Positions 39,201 to 50,540 of a stretch of DNA of 64,000 bases are shown one piece after another. Source of the DNA: Paragordius varius (lineage: Eukaryota > Nematomorpha); the NCBI GenBank assembly GCA_964247055.1, contig OZ176050.1:7192001-7256000 (forward strand). The letters run 5' to 3'. The position numbers were made by a program, and so were the translations under genes. The notes beneath the pieces are model-generated. The model searched no databases and was not told where the DNA came from. It saw nothing but the letters and a program-made list of their open reading frames with translations. The number at the start of each line of letters is the position of its first letter. The stretch's first letter is position 1.

Positions 39201-41806
39201 AAAATATTTTAAATATAAATTAGAATCAAACAAATCCTGCCACAAGGGATGTTATCCCATTTCTGTGTGATTGTCCACCCGATCTCAAAGAAAATCAATC
39301 AAAAAAGGATAAATATTATCAAAGTGAGCTCAAAAAATTTTTCCCCAACAAGGCTGTGGGTGAAACAATACTACATACCGTATCACGCCGAAATTTATCG
39401 GTAAAATATTTTGTAATTTGGAAAAAAAAGTTTTTTATTTTTCTAAATCTCCATATTCTGTGTGAATGTCTCAGATTGAAAATTTTTTTACTCGAGTTCC
39501 ATCAAAATTAAAAATAATTTATTGACATCCATATATTTTACTTTATAAATTTAAATTAGTTTTTAAAAAATCACATTATGAAACGCTCAAGAATACAAAT
39601 TTTACATCACAGAGAAAAATCATATTATCTATGGTGGATTAATTATCGACTCTTTTATATTCTGATAGATAAAATATTTTAAATGAAATATTTTTAGCAA
39701 AAAAAACAATTATTTAATTCAAAAAAAATTACTATTTAACTATCCATACAGGACTTATGCTCATATCTACTCCATAGTCCAGAATACAGTAATGAACTGA
39801 GTGTAAATGTTAAAGAACATGCTGGTTATACGCCGTTACATGAAGCATGTCTAGCAGGCAGTTATGACTGCGTTAAATTGCTTCTAAGACATGGTGCGAA
39901 TCCTAATGTAGCCCTTCCCGACGGAACCAGGTATATATACACTTTTATCAACACTCTCCTCAACTTTTGGTTATATATATAGATATATATACTAGCGTAA
40001 ATCTCGTGCTGCTACAGAGCCCGAGGAAGTCCTTCGGACTTCTGGGGAGTGGGGTTCGAAGTTTGGATTTGAATGGGTCTACCGGTTTTCCGGAAACAGA
40101 TCACAAAGTTACATGAGAAATCAGTTTTTAGCGGGTAGCTTCTTACCCAGCAGCAAAAGAAACGCCTGACTAAAATTTTTGCCTTTTAACAGGGAATACG
40201 TGGAATCCATATTGAATTTTTAGGGTCTCATACCTAGGGCGAAAAATAGATTTAAAAAATTATTTTTGTGGACTTTGTTTTTTTAAAAAAAATGGCTTAC
40301 GGGGGTAGCGGGTAAAAAGAGGGCCTAAATCAAAAAGGTGACTCGACTATGTTCGGCGCAATCGAAAATAAGTAAACAAAAATCATATTTGAAATTGAAT
40401 GGTCCAACACGTTCTCCGGAAAATTGTCTCAAAGACACGACTTTTGTGGACTTATGTTTTTTAAAAAAACCCGTTTTTCACACGGGGTGGGCCCGAACTG
40501 GGGGCCTATTTCAAAAAAGGGCGAAGCTATTGTCGGGGCATTCATTAATGATTATATTTTTTCGAAGTTTGGATTTGAATGGGTCTACCGTTTTTCCTGT
40601 ACCAGATCACAAAGCCAGCATTTTCCATTTTTATAAATATATAGATTACGGTTTAATTGGGGTTGTTTTAGCAATCAAAAAATATAACCTCTCCTAATCT
40701 TTAAACCAAAGTCAGATTTTGTGGTTTAACCAATCAGTTGTTAATTACTTGCAATGTAAAACATATATAATTGAATAGGATTTTTTAAACCAATTTATAT
40801 ACTTTTGTATTATAGCAATGATGTCCAATTCTATCAAACCTTTTAAATTTACATAAATTATGAGTCATTAAACTGTTTTTTAAATTTTATTCTTTTAATC
40901 AAACTTATCTATAAAATAATCATCAAACGTTTTAGACCAATCCATGATCTTATGGAATTGGGAAATTTATCGCTCATCAAACTACTTTTGTTGTATGGTG
41001 CTGATGCCAAAATCAAAACTTACGCTGGCAAAGATTATACTGTGTTAGCCAAAAGCCCAAAAATTAAAACTTTTATCAAAGGTTCGGTTTAGAAAACTAG
41101 TTTTTTATATATTACTTTATAAAATTATTGAATTTTCAATTATAATTAATTGATATTTACCCTTCCCAGATTATATATCTATGTGCGACCAAAACAACTC
41201 CAAAAACACCCATACATTAAACAATGCAAACTCCAAAATATCAGCCAATAATCACAATATACTATTTGAAATTAGTGATCAATCATTGACAACTACAGCT
41301 TATATATTCGACTCTGACAAGTATTTTCGTTTATGACTTTAAATTTATTATTTCCATATAAAATTTAAATTATTTTAACAAAAAAAATCATCGGTTATAT
41401 AAATTTTTAAAGCTAACATAATTGTTTTCATCCAGCGCTTAAAGTAACCCATTAAATTTAAAATAAAATTCGATCACCTATATTTATTTAATATTTTATT
41501 TGTTAAAGAAATATACACGTCAATGCCATACATTTGAGTCATATAACATCAACAAAATATACCTGGCCAAAATCCAGTTCCTTGAATGATCTCAAAAATC
41601 AAATATTCCAAGATATTCATAAGACATGCACAACTTTAAAATTAGAAGATATTGAATTAATAATCTCGTCCGATCCGACACAATCTAAAAGGACGGCTAT
41701 TAATCATAATCATAAAGCAAAACGAAACATAAACCAAATATATTTGCGGCTCAATAAACATATCATAAATATTCTTGACAAGAACATTGTCACATATACC
41801 ATTTAA
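33254..41806 (+). CDS. BCOR: BCOR-type corepressor (ankyrin repeats plus PUFD-like C-terminus), ten exons
   Basis: Nuclear scaffold of the PRC1.1 polycomb complex; its PUFD domain binds PCGF1. Exons: 33254-34784, 36904-37376, 37566-37878, 38131-38514, 38781-39142, 39224-39400, 39752-39930, 40936-41081, 41170-41320, 41509-41806; all phases agree, 1337 residues. The start is the first ATG (MNPNQFYP) of the long open frame. The N-terminal 900 residues are Asn/Ser/His-rich and disordered, with a basic KSKRGRPS motif in exon 4. Exons 6-8 encode ankyrin repeats (GETILHTVSRRNL, GYTPLHEACLAGSYDCVKLL, then IHDLMELGNLSLIKLLL), matching BCOR. After them, ILFEISDQSLTTTAYIF and exon 10 (KNIHVNAI, SSLNDLKNQIF) fit the start of PUFD; that last part is the weakest match. 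Intron 7 carries a Helitron. Tail-to-tail with NDUFS4, 140 bp apart. Confidence 0.92.
36168..36307. mobile_element. Remnant of a 21-bp-repeat foldback element
   Basis: Three to four units of 'acattttttcattcaaattc' type, then inverted 'gcgtttgcttgaataatgtt' and 'aaaaaatggtata'. Same design as 20292-21638, reduced to 140 bp. In BCOR intron 1. Confidence 0.65.
39992..40645 (-). mobile_element. Helitron, non-autonomous, both ends present
   Basis: Minus strand: A|TCTATATATTTATAAAAATG at 40645, ending CTAG|T at 39992. A stem pairing CTCG with CGAG ends 7 nt before CTAG, and a second stem (GAAGTCC/GGACTTC, loop 3) lies just before it. Insertion between A and T is the Helitron rule. The first 80 bases recur as a direct copy near the 3' end (40561-40615 and 40054-40108 on +). 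Lies in BCOR intron 7 between ankyrin exons. No coding capacity. Confidence 0.82.
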
Positions 41807-41946
41807 CAATAATTATATAAATCTAACTAATGTCCACATGTTTCAATTATACACATATTAAAATTATTAATAATATAGAAAATAAATTTATTATTATTAT
41901 GTAAAGTTAATTTAGTAAGCACGAATTTGTTAAAAAAACATAACTA

Positions 41947-43145
41947 TTATTTGGTTGTCGTTCTCGTACGCTTATTCCAAGCAAAATTTGATGCATACGA
42001 TTTCGGTTTTATGACGAATTTTCGCTTTTCTTCAACAAAATAATTCCATTTATTTCGTTCGCAATAATCGATGGCCTCTTCTTTGGTGGCGAATTCTAAC
42101 GTCACTTCAATGTTAGATAATGGATCTGCGCTATTAAAGTTTAACAAGCCCTTTCATTAATATTATATTAAAGCACATTATAATTTAACATTTTTTTTTC
42201 AAATACTGTAAATGCCTTTTCGTGGTTCGATGGGTAATTGAATAAATACAAAATATAATTTAATTAAAATTGAAGTAGTTTTAATTATAAGCATCTAATC
42301 AATTATTAATTTTTTTTGAATCTAAAAATATTAAGTTGAGACAATTTATATGTAAGTATACAAAAACCTATTATTGAATGTGTGATTTCCAATAAAATAT
42401 TTAAGATTAAACAATATTATGGAAACACAAAAAACTAATATTCGTTGTGCAAATTTTGTCCACATTAGTACTCCATATCTCATCCCAAAATCAGGTTTAC
42501 CCTAAATGTATTAACTAAATACTTTATAATAATTTTATTATAAGCACAGTAATAAAATATTTTAAGTTTGTTTCAAGTTTGTTCTACAGCAAATTGCACA
42601 CGGATTTTCAAGAAATTGCGTATAGATATTTAATACGAAAGCACGATTAGATAAATAAGGGTAGCTAAAAAAGTTAATATATTTAATAAAAATTTTAAAA
42701 TGTGCTATTGTTTGATCATATATTAAAACTTAATTATATAAATCAGAGAAATTGAAATATTAAATAAATTCTTTTAGCATACTAATTATTTAAAATAATG
42801 AAAACGGTTACCATGAAGTCCAGCCCATAAGGGGATTTTCCCAACGTTCAGGATTATCAAAACTAATCTTCCATTTATGAGTGTTATTTGTACCAGATTG
42901 CATTGTATTGCGAGTGGGAACATAAATTTTAGCTAAGCGTTCTAACATTTGGATTTTAGGGACACCAGAAACAATGGTAACATCTTCTTGTGCCTGTAAA
43001 TAAATAAATTTATAATAATTACTTCATTAATTTTTATTGGTTGTGCCGGTAACGTTTCTTGATTTGGCTTAGGAGCGGAGGTGTATGCGTCATATATAAC
43101 TTTGGGCTTAGTTGAACATTGTCGAAAAAAACGTAAAGCTAACAT
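41947..43145 (-). CDS. NDUFS4: NADH:ubiquinone oxidoreductase subunit NDUFS4 (18-kDa, complex I)
   Basis: Accessory subunit of mitochondrial complex I, needed for its assembly and stability on the matrix arm. Exons (minus): 43023-43145, 42812-42993, 41947-42130; phases agree, 162 residues against about 175 in vertebrates. Exon 1 encodes a targeting sequence (MLALRFFRQCSTKP). Family landmarks: IYVPTRNTMQSGTNN, KWKISFDNPERWENPLMGW, ADPLSNIEVTLEFATKEEAI, and the C-terminal KPKSYASNFAWNKRTR, ending TTTK. Intron 1 is only 29 bp and intron 2 is 681 bp. Unspliced reading of intron 1 adds an unrelated tail and a stop, so splicing is required. Convergent with BCOR, stop codons 140 bp apart, so their 3' UTRs probably abut or overlap. 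Confidence 0.97.
42994..43022 (-). other. NDUFS4: Ultra-short intron (29 bp), NDUFS4 intron 1
   Basis: Minus strand GTAATT...TTTACAG, phase 0, between PIKINE and AQEDVTIVSGVP. The best 3' splice site (TTTACAG) among the ultra-short introns here. Confidence 0.93.
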
Positions 43146-43306
43146 TCAATATAACACATGTATCAATTTAAAACTTTCAAAAGATATTTAGTTTCTTAAA
43201 CCCTAAAAATTAATACCATTTTATATTAAGTATGTATATTAGGTTATTTGAAAATACAATAACGGTATCAGTATCAATAGTATTTACTCAAAAAATCACT
43301 CTTTAA

Positions 43307-44625
43307 CTTGGCCTTTTGGGGTGGTTTTATCCAGGGCCATTTAAATTTTAAATATCTCAAACTTTTAGGAATGGGGTAAAAAAACATTTCTTTACCCTTT
43401 TAGGCGCTTGGCAATAAATTTTCAAAATCTAAAACTGTAAAAAAATCCTCAACTCACTTTTTTCGCAGACATTTTTCGTCTTTAACACTTGGATACTAAA
43501 CATTCATTTCAGTCCTTCGATTCAAATTGGGGTAGTGGATACCTCAGGCATGTTTAAAATTATTTGTTAAAAAATATGGAAGGGAATTAAACCATTGTTA
43601 AAGTTTGCACTTTTATAATATTACTGAACCGAAATATAATAAATTTATTCTAAAATAATTGAAATTACTTATTCAGAGGCAAAACCCAAAGGTAAAAATT
43701 TAGCCAACATGAGTAAAATATCCCATTTTTTCTGTTTATATCAATATTAAATGTAATTTTAATTAAAAGGTAAGCTTAATTTTAGGCTTAGGATCAAAAA
43801 AACGCGATATTTTGCAAAAATGTTTTAGAATAAAAATGGTGTCAGTGGTTTCATACGATATTTCTTTTTTTTATTAAATTTTATTTAGATATTTTGGTTT
43901 GATATAACTTTTATTAGGATAGAAGCATAAATTAAATTGGAAGGGCTTCTTTCAGTAGCTTCTTAAAAAATTTCAACTTAAAAATTGTCTAGGGTATTTA
44001 GATACCCCAATTGGAATCGAAGTGTTAAATACAACCAAAAGCTTACTTTATTTACGTTTTCTGACCATTATCTAATAAAGGAAAAAAAGTCGTTAGGGGA
44101 TAAAAAGTTTGAGATAAATATTTTTAACAATTTGACATTTTTATAAAAAAAAAATTTATATTATGTGCGTAAAAATGAAAGCATAATTTAAATTGGCCTA
44201 TACTTCAAATACTTTCTGAGATATTATTTATCGCATAATGTGTTCATTAATATTTAATTATCAAACCCTCTACTCTTGTCGTAGATAAATAAACCTAATT
44301 TTAAAGTTCTATATTACCGAATTTGGAAAGTTTTAAACCACCATTGAAGGGAACTGATATTACAATCCATAACACAATCTTGGTAGAATGTAATATAAAA
44401 GCTTTCCTATGTTAATTATTTACATTTTTTATAATTTACATTTATTTGTCTGTGATATTAGTGTTTAAAAAATTTTAAATAGAAAAAGGGCGGCGAAAAA
44501 GTTTGAATAAAGATTTTTTTCCGATTTCGCTTTCATATTTTAAATCCCAATACTAAAAATATTTTTTCATTTTTATATTTCAAATGGCTCTGGGGCATAT
44601 AATTTTTTCAAAGGGTCATGAAGTG
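43307..44625. mobile_element. Outer TTAA-flanked element with about 190-bp inverted arms
   Basis: TTAA at 43303-43306 and 44626-44629. Left arm CTTGGCCTTTTGGGG; right arm, inverted, CACTTCATGACCCTTTG. Arms share 'gccattt(a/g)aa' and 'actttttcgc' blocks. Interrupted by the smaller TTAA element at 43496-44024. Non-coding. Confidence 0.6.
43496..44024. mobile_element. TTAA-flanked MITE, copy 4, inserted in another TTAA element
   Basis: TTAA at 43492-43495 and 44025-44028; ends CACTTGGATACTAAAC and, inverted, CACTTCGATTCCAATTGGGG. Same family as 1590, 24030 and 27018. Confidence 0.82.
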
Positions 44626-45029
44626 TTAATTATAATATGTTTTTATAGCCACATATAGATTTTGAAAAATAAAAAAATTTGGCAGCAATGAGATGAGAAT
44701 TAAATATTTTCATAATATATTAGCATACCCAGTAATTCGTCGGTGTTAGACACATTGATTGTAAAGTAATAACAATAACTCTTTTAATTGGTCATAGTCA
44801 ACTATTTCGCTATATATGGCGTCTTCGCGTTTCATGTTCAGTTTCGCAACATCCCTTTTAACCCTATATGATTTAATCAGGGTGACAAAATATTTTGAAA
44901 ATTAAAAATAATAAAATGGATCAATAATCCATATTTACCCACGGTAAAATATGAACGAAAAAATGGCGTTATCAACGCATATATATATATATATATATCC
45001 AAACCAATTATTTACGCATTTCGCGGTGT

Positions 45030-45480
45030 CAAATTGTGGACCAATTCACGAAATGTCTCAGTCACCCGTATTTATAGAGGAATAAAAAATACACAGTGCA
45101 TGTTTTCCATAAAATTACTTTTAGAAATCCCACTTTTCAAGGGGATTGAAGTGAGGATCTTTTCAAAAAATCGCCCTCATTCGTGAAAATTAAAACTACC
45201 GAATTCTATTAAGCGTACAGGTTTTTCGCAAAATTACTGCCAATATTTTTTAAAAAACCCATGTTTAATGGCTGGGCTAAACACGAATTCCAAAAAAACA
45301 GTTAAGTCACGTTTGGCACATTCGTTATAGAATGAAAAATCCTTTATTGAAACGAAATAAACTTACACGTTTTTCGGAAAAGAGTTTAAATTCAGAATTT
45401 CAGGAATTGCCGTGGGATGGACCAATGAGGGGCAATTAAAAAAATAGGGCACCCTCGCCACATTTATAAATTATGAAAAA
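45030..45480. repeat. Decayed tandem array, about 125-bp units, three to four copies
   Basis: Successive segments near 45060, 45190 and 45315 repeat the order 'attcgt..ata.a..gaa', then 'ca(g/c)gt(g/t)(c/t)(a/t)(t/g)(g/t)tttt', then 'aaaattact'. Similarity is visible but low; the period is an estimate. Confidence 0.35.
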
Positions 45481-46397
45481 ATATCCACTTTGCTATTTTA
45501 ATGTGCTTATGAGAATGGCTAATTATTAAAAAACCCTGAATTTTAATGAAATGTTATAATTCAAAAATAATTTTTATTCATGGTGTGTTACAGTTGAAAA
45601 GAAATTAGGGTTAATAAATTTAATCCCTTTCAGTGGCGTAGCAGGGAGGAAAGAGTTGATGCACCGGGCGCCATAGTGAAGAGGCGGTGGATTTTAAAAA
45701 AATTAATATTTCAGATAAATAGGTATTAAAAATATTATTTTAAATAATATGTTAAAAATCACACATTTATGAGTGGTCATGACCTGAACAAAATTTTCCT
45801 TTGGATTATCAATATTTAAATGTAAACAACTGTTTTGCCTACCTTTCTTAACCTCAGCCTGTTCATATCCTTCATAGAATCTACCTTGAAATGTTTCAGA
45901 TATAAGAATAAAATCATAATCAATTTTATGTTACTTAACTTTCAATGGAAACAAAAGAAAGGAAAAAAACAAAAAAAGCACGGCATAATGTATGTAGTGA
46001 GTATATTATGTAAGGTGACCAGACGTTCCGCTTTTGGCGGGACAGTTCCGCTTTTTCACATTTTGTCCCGCGTTCCGCTACGTTTTTAAAATGTCCCGCT
46101 TTTTCATGATTATATAAAAAAAATTTTTTTTTAATGCAAATAAATTTTTTTATCCGTTTAAATTTTTTATTATTAAATATCTTTAAAAACTATATATATT
46201 TTAAATTAAAATTTTTTAAATATAAATTAAAAATATTTATTTTTTCGAATTTATATCATATGATTATACCTTTCCTTCCTACTACTACTGTCATCTTATC
46301 AAAAAACCAAGTTAATACCACAAATATCTAGATTAAAATACAAATTGATACCACAAATCGTACCTTACACGTTTATTCCAGAAAATTAAGGTAATAT

Positions 46398-46724
46398 TGT
46401 TAATTGGTTATAACCTTAAGTTATATTATTATTATTTATTATATAATTTATATGACATTGTATGTACAAGTATTCTAATTATAGTTGCCAACTTGATAAC
46501 CTTAAATTATACGACATTGTATTTAATAAGTAATCTAATGACTATTATATATATGGATATTTTATATGACATTGTATTTGATACAAATAGTATTCTAATT
46601 TATTATTGTAATTTATCCTTGCTAAAATATATAAATACACCTATACCAACACTGAGCCATCAGTTAATAAATGTACTTAATTTGAGTTATTAATTCATAT
46701 GTCGTCTCTATTCTAAACGCATTA
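46398..46724 (+). repeat. 5' LTR
   Basis: 327 bp, TGTTAATTGG...AACGCATTA; same as the 3' LTR. Confidence 0.93.
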
Positions 46725-46736
46725 TTGGTGCCGTTA

Positions 46737-49700
46737 ATGGACGAAATTTCCAAAATCAGTATTAACGAATACGATCCAAACACTAATTTTAAACAATACT
46801 TAAAGCACGTGAATCGTATCTTAATCGCTAAAAACATTAATCCAAATGATGAAATATTAAAAAACTTATTCCTGGCCTATGCAGGACTACGCACAATCTC
46901 TAAACTGGAAAACCAAGCGTTTCCTACGAAAATAGAGGAGATGACATGGGCTCAAATTCAAAAATTGGCAATGCAAATCTTTGCCCCGGACAAAAGCATA
47001 TGGCTGAGTCGTAAAGAATTCTTTAAAACAACCAGACAAGAAGGCGAACCAATCATGAGTTATATGGAAAGATTAAAAGTACTAGCTGACGATTGTGATT
47101 TCGAAGGCAATATCTCATACTTATTAAGAGATGTTTTCTTGATAGGACTAAATATGCCAATCCTAGAACGGGAATTACATATAAGATTCCCCACGGGCCA
47201 AAATGAAGGCGAACCAGTGTCACTACAAATGGTAATTGATATGGCGCATTCCCTCGAAGTGATTGAACCGAAGGTGCTGAAAATCCGCCAAGAAAGAACC
47301 ATACACCAAAGAGACTGCCAAAGATGTGGGAAATGTCATGCAATCGATAAATGCAGTGCAAAGGGTCAACGATGCTATAAGTGCGGAAAATACAACCATT
47401 TTGCAAAGTATTGCCGAACCAAATATCCCACCAAACCAGGTATTCGGGCAGTGACAAATTCAACGGGGATGGGCCCAACGATAACAGTGCAACTTAACGG
47501 AATAGAAACATCAATGTTGTTTGACACCGGTGCGGATGTGACAGTTATCAATGAGAGATGCTGGAAATCAACAGGGCAACCACGACTGGAGGTAGGACAA
47601 AGACTATCCACATACAATAATGAAACTATCCCAACCATGGGTAAAACAGAATTGCGCGTAACAATGAACGGTATGACAAAAACCCTTGAATGTTTTGTAA
47701 CCGAGGGAGATCGGCCATTAATTTTTGGTCTCCCTTGGATCCGTGCATTTGCTTTAAATTTACCAGATAATGTGGTGATCAATAATATAACTAATAAATC
47801 TATATATAACCAGTATAATAGGTTGTTCTCGGACGGGTTAGGCTGTCTTAAGGATATGGAGGTATCGATTGCGATAAAAAATAATGCAACACCCAAAATA
47901 TACCCTTGCAGGAGAGTTCCCCTACCCCTCCAAGAACGTGTGGAAAAGGAACTAGATAGATTGATAAACCTAGGTATCTTGAGAAAAATTGACCCAAATA
48001 GGGAGCGAATATCGTGGGCCACACCAACAGTAAATATATTAAAACCAAATGGCCAAATAAGGATATGTGCGGATTTTCGAATCAGCCTCAATCCTCATTT
48101 GCTACCCGATTCTCATGTAATCCCCACCTTTGATGAACTAATCTCAAGAATAGCTCAAGGGACAGTTTTTACGTCACTAGACCTGAAGGATGCTTACCTG
48201 CAAATTCCCATAAAACAATCATCACAACCACTACTGACCATAACTACCCATCAAGGTTTTTATTGTTACCAACGACTTCCATTTGGGTTGACTACGGCCC
48301 CTCATATATTTCAACGAATCATGGATAATTTGATTGGTGATATACCAGGTATATGTATCTATTTAGATGACATATTAATATCAGGTAAAACAAGAACCGA
48401 ACATGACGCCACATTGACCAGGGTATTGCAACGATTGGAAGCTGCAGGGTTGAAACTGAGCCGAGACAAATTGCAACTTGCCGTTTCATCTGTCAATTAC
48501 ATGGGATATGAAATTTCAAAGAATGGAATTCGTCCCACCAATGACAAAATTCAAGCTTTGATCAATTGTCCGAGACCCACCAATAAGACAGAACTAAGAT
48601 CATTTTTAGGACTGCTAAACTTTCATGAACGATTCATACCAAATCTCCATCAAGCGATATGCAACCTCCACAGAAACACAGGTTCAATTAGACCATGGGC
48701 CTGGACCGAGATAGAAGAAGAGGAGTTCCAATCCGCAAAACAACTAATGATAAATTACAATACATTAATACCGTATAACCCAAATTGGCCAATACTAATA
48801 GAAACAGACGCATCAAACAAGGGATTTGGAGCGATCTTACTACATATTACCCCGGAAGGAAAGCGTCCCATATCATACGCTTCACGCAAATGTACCGATG
48901 CCGAAACCAATTATTCAACAATAGAGAAAGAAGCAAAAGCTATCACGTATGCTATAGAAAAATTTAAACCATTTATATATGGTAGAAAATTCAAAATTAT
49001 AACCGACCACAAACCACTAATCGGGTTATTTGGTCGAACTCGAAATTTACAAAATATTAATAATGCTAAACTTCTTAGATGGATCTATAAAACATCGGGA
49101 TACGACTATGAAATCGAATATAAAAAAGGGCAAAACAACTTAGCCGACGCTCTATCCAGATTACCAAATAATGATAATACCATGGAGGTGCAAAATGAAG
49201 ATGATGAGGTATCACACACGGTAAAATTTTTAACTATGAATAAATTTAATCTAAGTAAAGAGTTAGTGGAGGAGGAGATAAGGTTAGATCCATTGGCAAA
49301 CAAACTTAAATCAGCAATAAGAACAAATGATTGGAGTGATCCAAGTATAAAGGAATTTCTGAAAGTAAAAAATGAGATTCAAATATATTATAATCTTTTA
49401 TTTGTAAATGACAGATTACTAATACCCACATCTTTGCAGCGGGACGTAATGAAATTCCTACATACTGGACATAACGGAGCGCAATCGATGAAACAACAAG
49501 CAAGACAATCCATATATTGGCCAAACTTAGAAAAAGATTTAGAAAATTTTGTAGAAACATGTGAACCGTGTCAAAGAAACAAGCCTAATATAAAGGAAAA
49601 TCCAACGTGGAAATGGAATTTCAACACCGCGTTGTGGGAGAGAATTCACATCGACATAGCCGGCCCCATAGATGGTTATTTTTGGTTAGTTACCATTGAT

Positions 49701-50540
49701 AGCGCTTCAAGATGGGTTGAGGTGGATCTACTCAAATCGATAACCTCACAACAATTATTGAATTGTTTAGAAAAACACATGGCCAGATTTGGTTTTCCGA
49801 GACAGATAGTCACTGATAATGGGCCATACTTTACATCCCATGAATTTAGAAGTACCTTACATAATCTTAATATAAAACATATTTTAGTGAGTCCATACCA
49901 TCCCAAGTCCAATGGATTGGTTGAAAGATGTATTGCAACCCTCAAATTCAGATATAGAGCTACGAAAACGCAAACAATGCATGCCCACGAGGCAATCAAC
50001 ACGATTTTATATGGCTATCGAAACTCAACACACAGTGCCATTATGAATACACCATCACAAGTCTTTCTGAAGAGACACCCAAATGGTCCGATGTCATGGC
50101 TCAAAACACAAACAACTGAGTTTATCGATAATGAAATAGAACCGACTCGCCAGTTCGTTCCAAGAGAGAAGGTTTTTATAAAAAATGAAATCGAAAAAGG
50201 ATGGAGGGCAGGGGAAATATTAGAACGCCGGGGTCCATTATCATATATGGTAACAGACGAAACAGACATAGTTCTTAGAAAACACGCTGATCAATTAAAA
50301 CAAAGAATGGAATGTCCGAGAACAACCACGCCAGCGCCCGAAACACCAATTAATTCCGAAGAATATACCTCTACTCCACCAGATCTCGAAGCCATAAGCA
50401 ATAATATACAACCATCGCCGATAGGCATAACCACACAGGATAATAACGTAGCTCCAACAACGAATATAGACATGCCTAAACCCAGGTACCCACAACGCCA
50501 GCGAAAACCCCCAGACCGCTTTACTATAGGGGGAAGATAA
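46737..50540 (+). CDS. Gag-Pol polyprotein of the Ty3/gypsy element
   Basis: A single frame of 1267 residues from the first ATG, 12 bp after the LTR. Parts in order: Gag capsid-like region; a zinc knuckle (CYKCGKYNHFAKYC); aspartic protease (LFDTGADVTVI); reverse transcriptase with YLDD; RNase H; integrase with an H-H-C-C zinc finger and a D,D,E core; a short Pro/Thr-rich tail without a chromodomain. Gag and Pol are fused in one frame, as in several Ty3/gypsy lineages. Codons are less AT-biased than in host genes nearby. Confidence 0.93.
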   Translation: MDEISKISINEYDPNTNFKQYLKHVNRILIAKNINPNDEILKNLFLAYAGLRTISKLENQAFPTKIEEMTWAQIQKLAMQIFAPDKSIWLSRKEFFKTTRQEGEPIMSYMERLKVLADDCDFEGNISYLLRDVFLIGLNMPILERELHIRFPTGQNEGEPVSLQMVIDMAHSLEVIEPKVLKIRQERTIHQRDCQRCGKCHAIDKCSAKGQRCYKCGKYNHFAKYCRTKYPTKPGIRAVTNSTGMGPTITVQLNGIETSMLFDTGADVTVINERCWKSTGQPRLEVGQRLSTYNNETIPTMGKTELRVTMNGMTKTLECFVTEGDRPLIFGLPWIRAFALNLPDNVVINNITNKSIYNQYNRLFSDGLGCLKDMEVSIAIKNNATPKIYPCRRVPLPLQERVEKELDRLINLGILRKIDPNRERISWATPTVNILKPNGQIRICADFRISLNPHLLPDSHVIPTFDELISRIAQGTVFTSLDLKDAYLQIPIKQSSQPLLTITTHQGFYCYQRLPFGLTTAPHIFQRIMDNLIGDIPGICIYLDDILISGKTRTEHDATLTRVLQRLEAAGLKLSRDKLQLAVSSVNYMGYEISKNGIRPTNDKIQALINCPRPTNKTELRSFLGLLNFHERFIPNLHQAICNLHRNTGSIRPWAWTEIEEEEFQSAKQLMINYNTLIPYNPNWPILIETDASNKGFGAILLHITPEGKRPISYASRKCTDAETNYSTIEKEAKAITYAIEKFKPFIYGRKFKIITDHKPLIGLFGRTRNLQNINNAKLLRWIYKTSGYDYEIEYKKGQNNLADALSRLPNNDNTMEVQNEDDEVSHTVKFLTMNKFNLSKELVEEEIRLDPLANKLKSAIRTNDWSDPSIKEFLKVKNEIQIYYNLLFVNDRLLIPTSLQRDVMKFLHTGHNGAQSMKQQARQSIYWPNLEKDLENFVETCEPCQRNKPNIKENPTWKWNFNTALWERIHIDIAGPIDGYFWLVTIDSASRWVEVDLLKSITSQQLLNCLEKHMARFGFPRQIVTDNGPYFTSHEFRSTLHNLNIKHILVSPYHPKSNGLVERCIATLKFRYRATKTQTMHAHEAINTILYGYRNSTHSAIMNTPSQVFLKRHPNGPMSWLKTQTTEFIDNEIEPTRQFVPREKVFIKNEIEKGWRAGEILERRGPLSYMVTDETDIVLRKHADQLKQRMECPRTTTPAPETPINSEEYTSTPPDLEAISNNIQPSPIGITTQDNNVAPTTNIDMPKPRYPQRQRKPPDRFTIGGR

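Noticed and set aside
40338-40697. 119-codon frame within BCOR intron 7
   Set aside because: Lies in the Helitron; the inverted copy at 25.6-26.1 kb gives similar accidental frames (25610-25849, 25867-26067).
46398-46693. 98-codon frame repeated at 46397 and 50540
   Set aside because: It is the LTR read in one frame, present twice because the LTRs are identical.
47053-50473. Many minus-strand frames opposite Gag-Pol
   Set aside because: Antisense shadows of the single long Gag-Pol frame; no domains.
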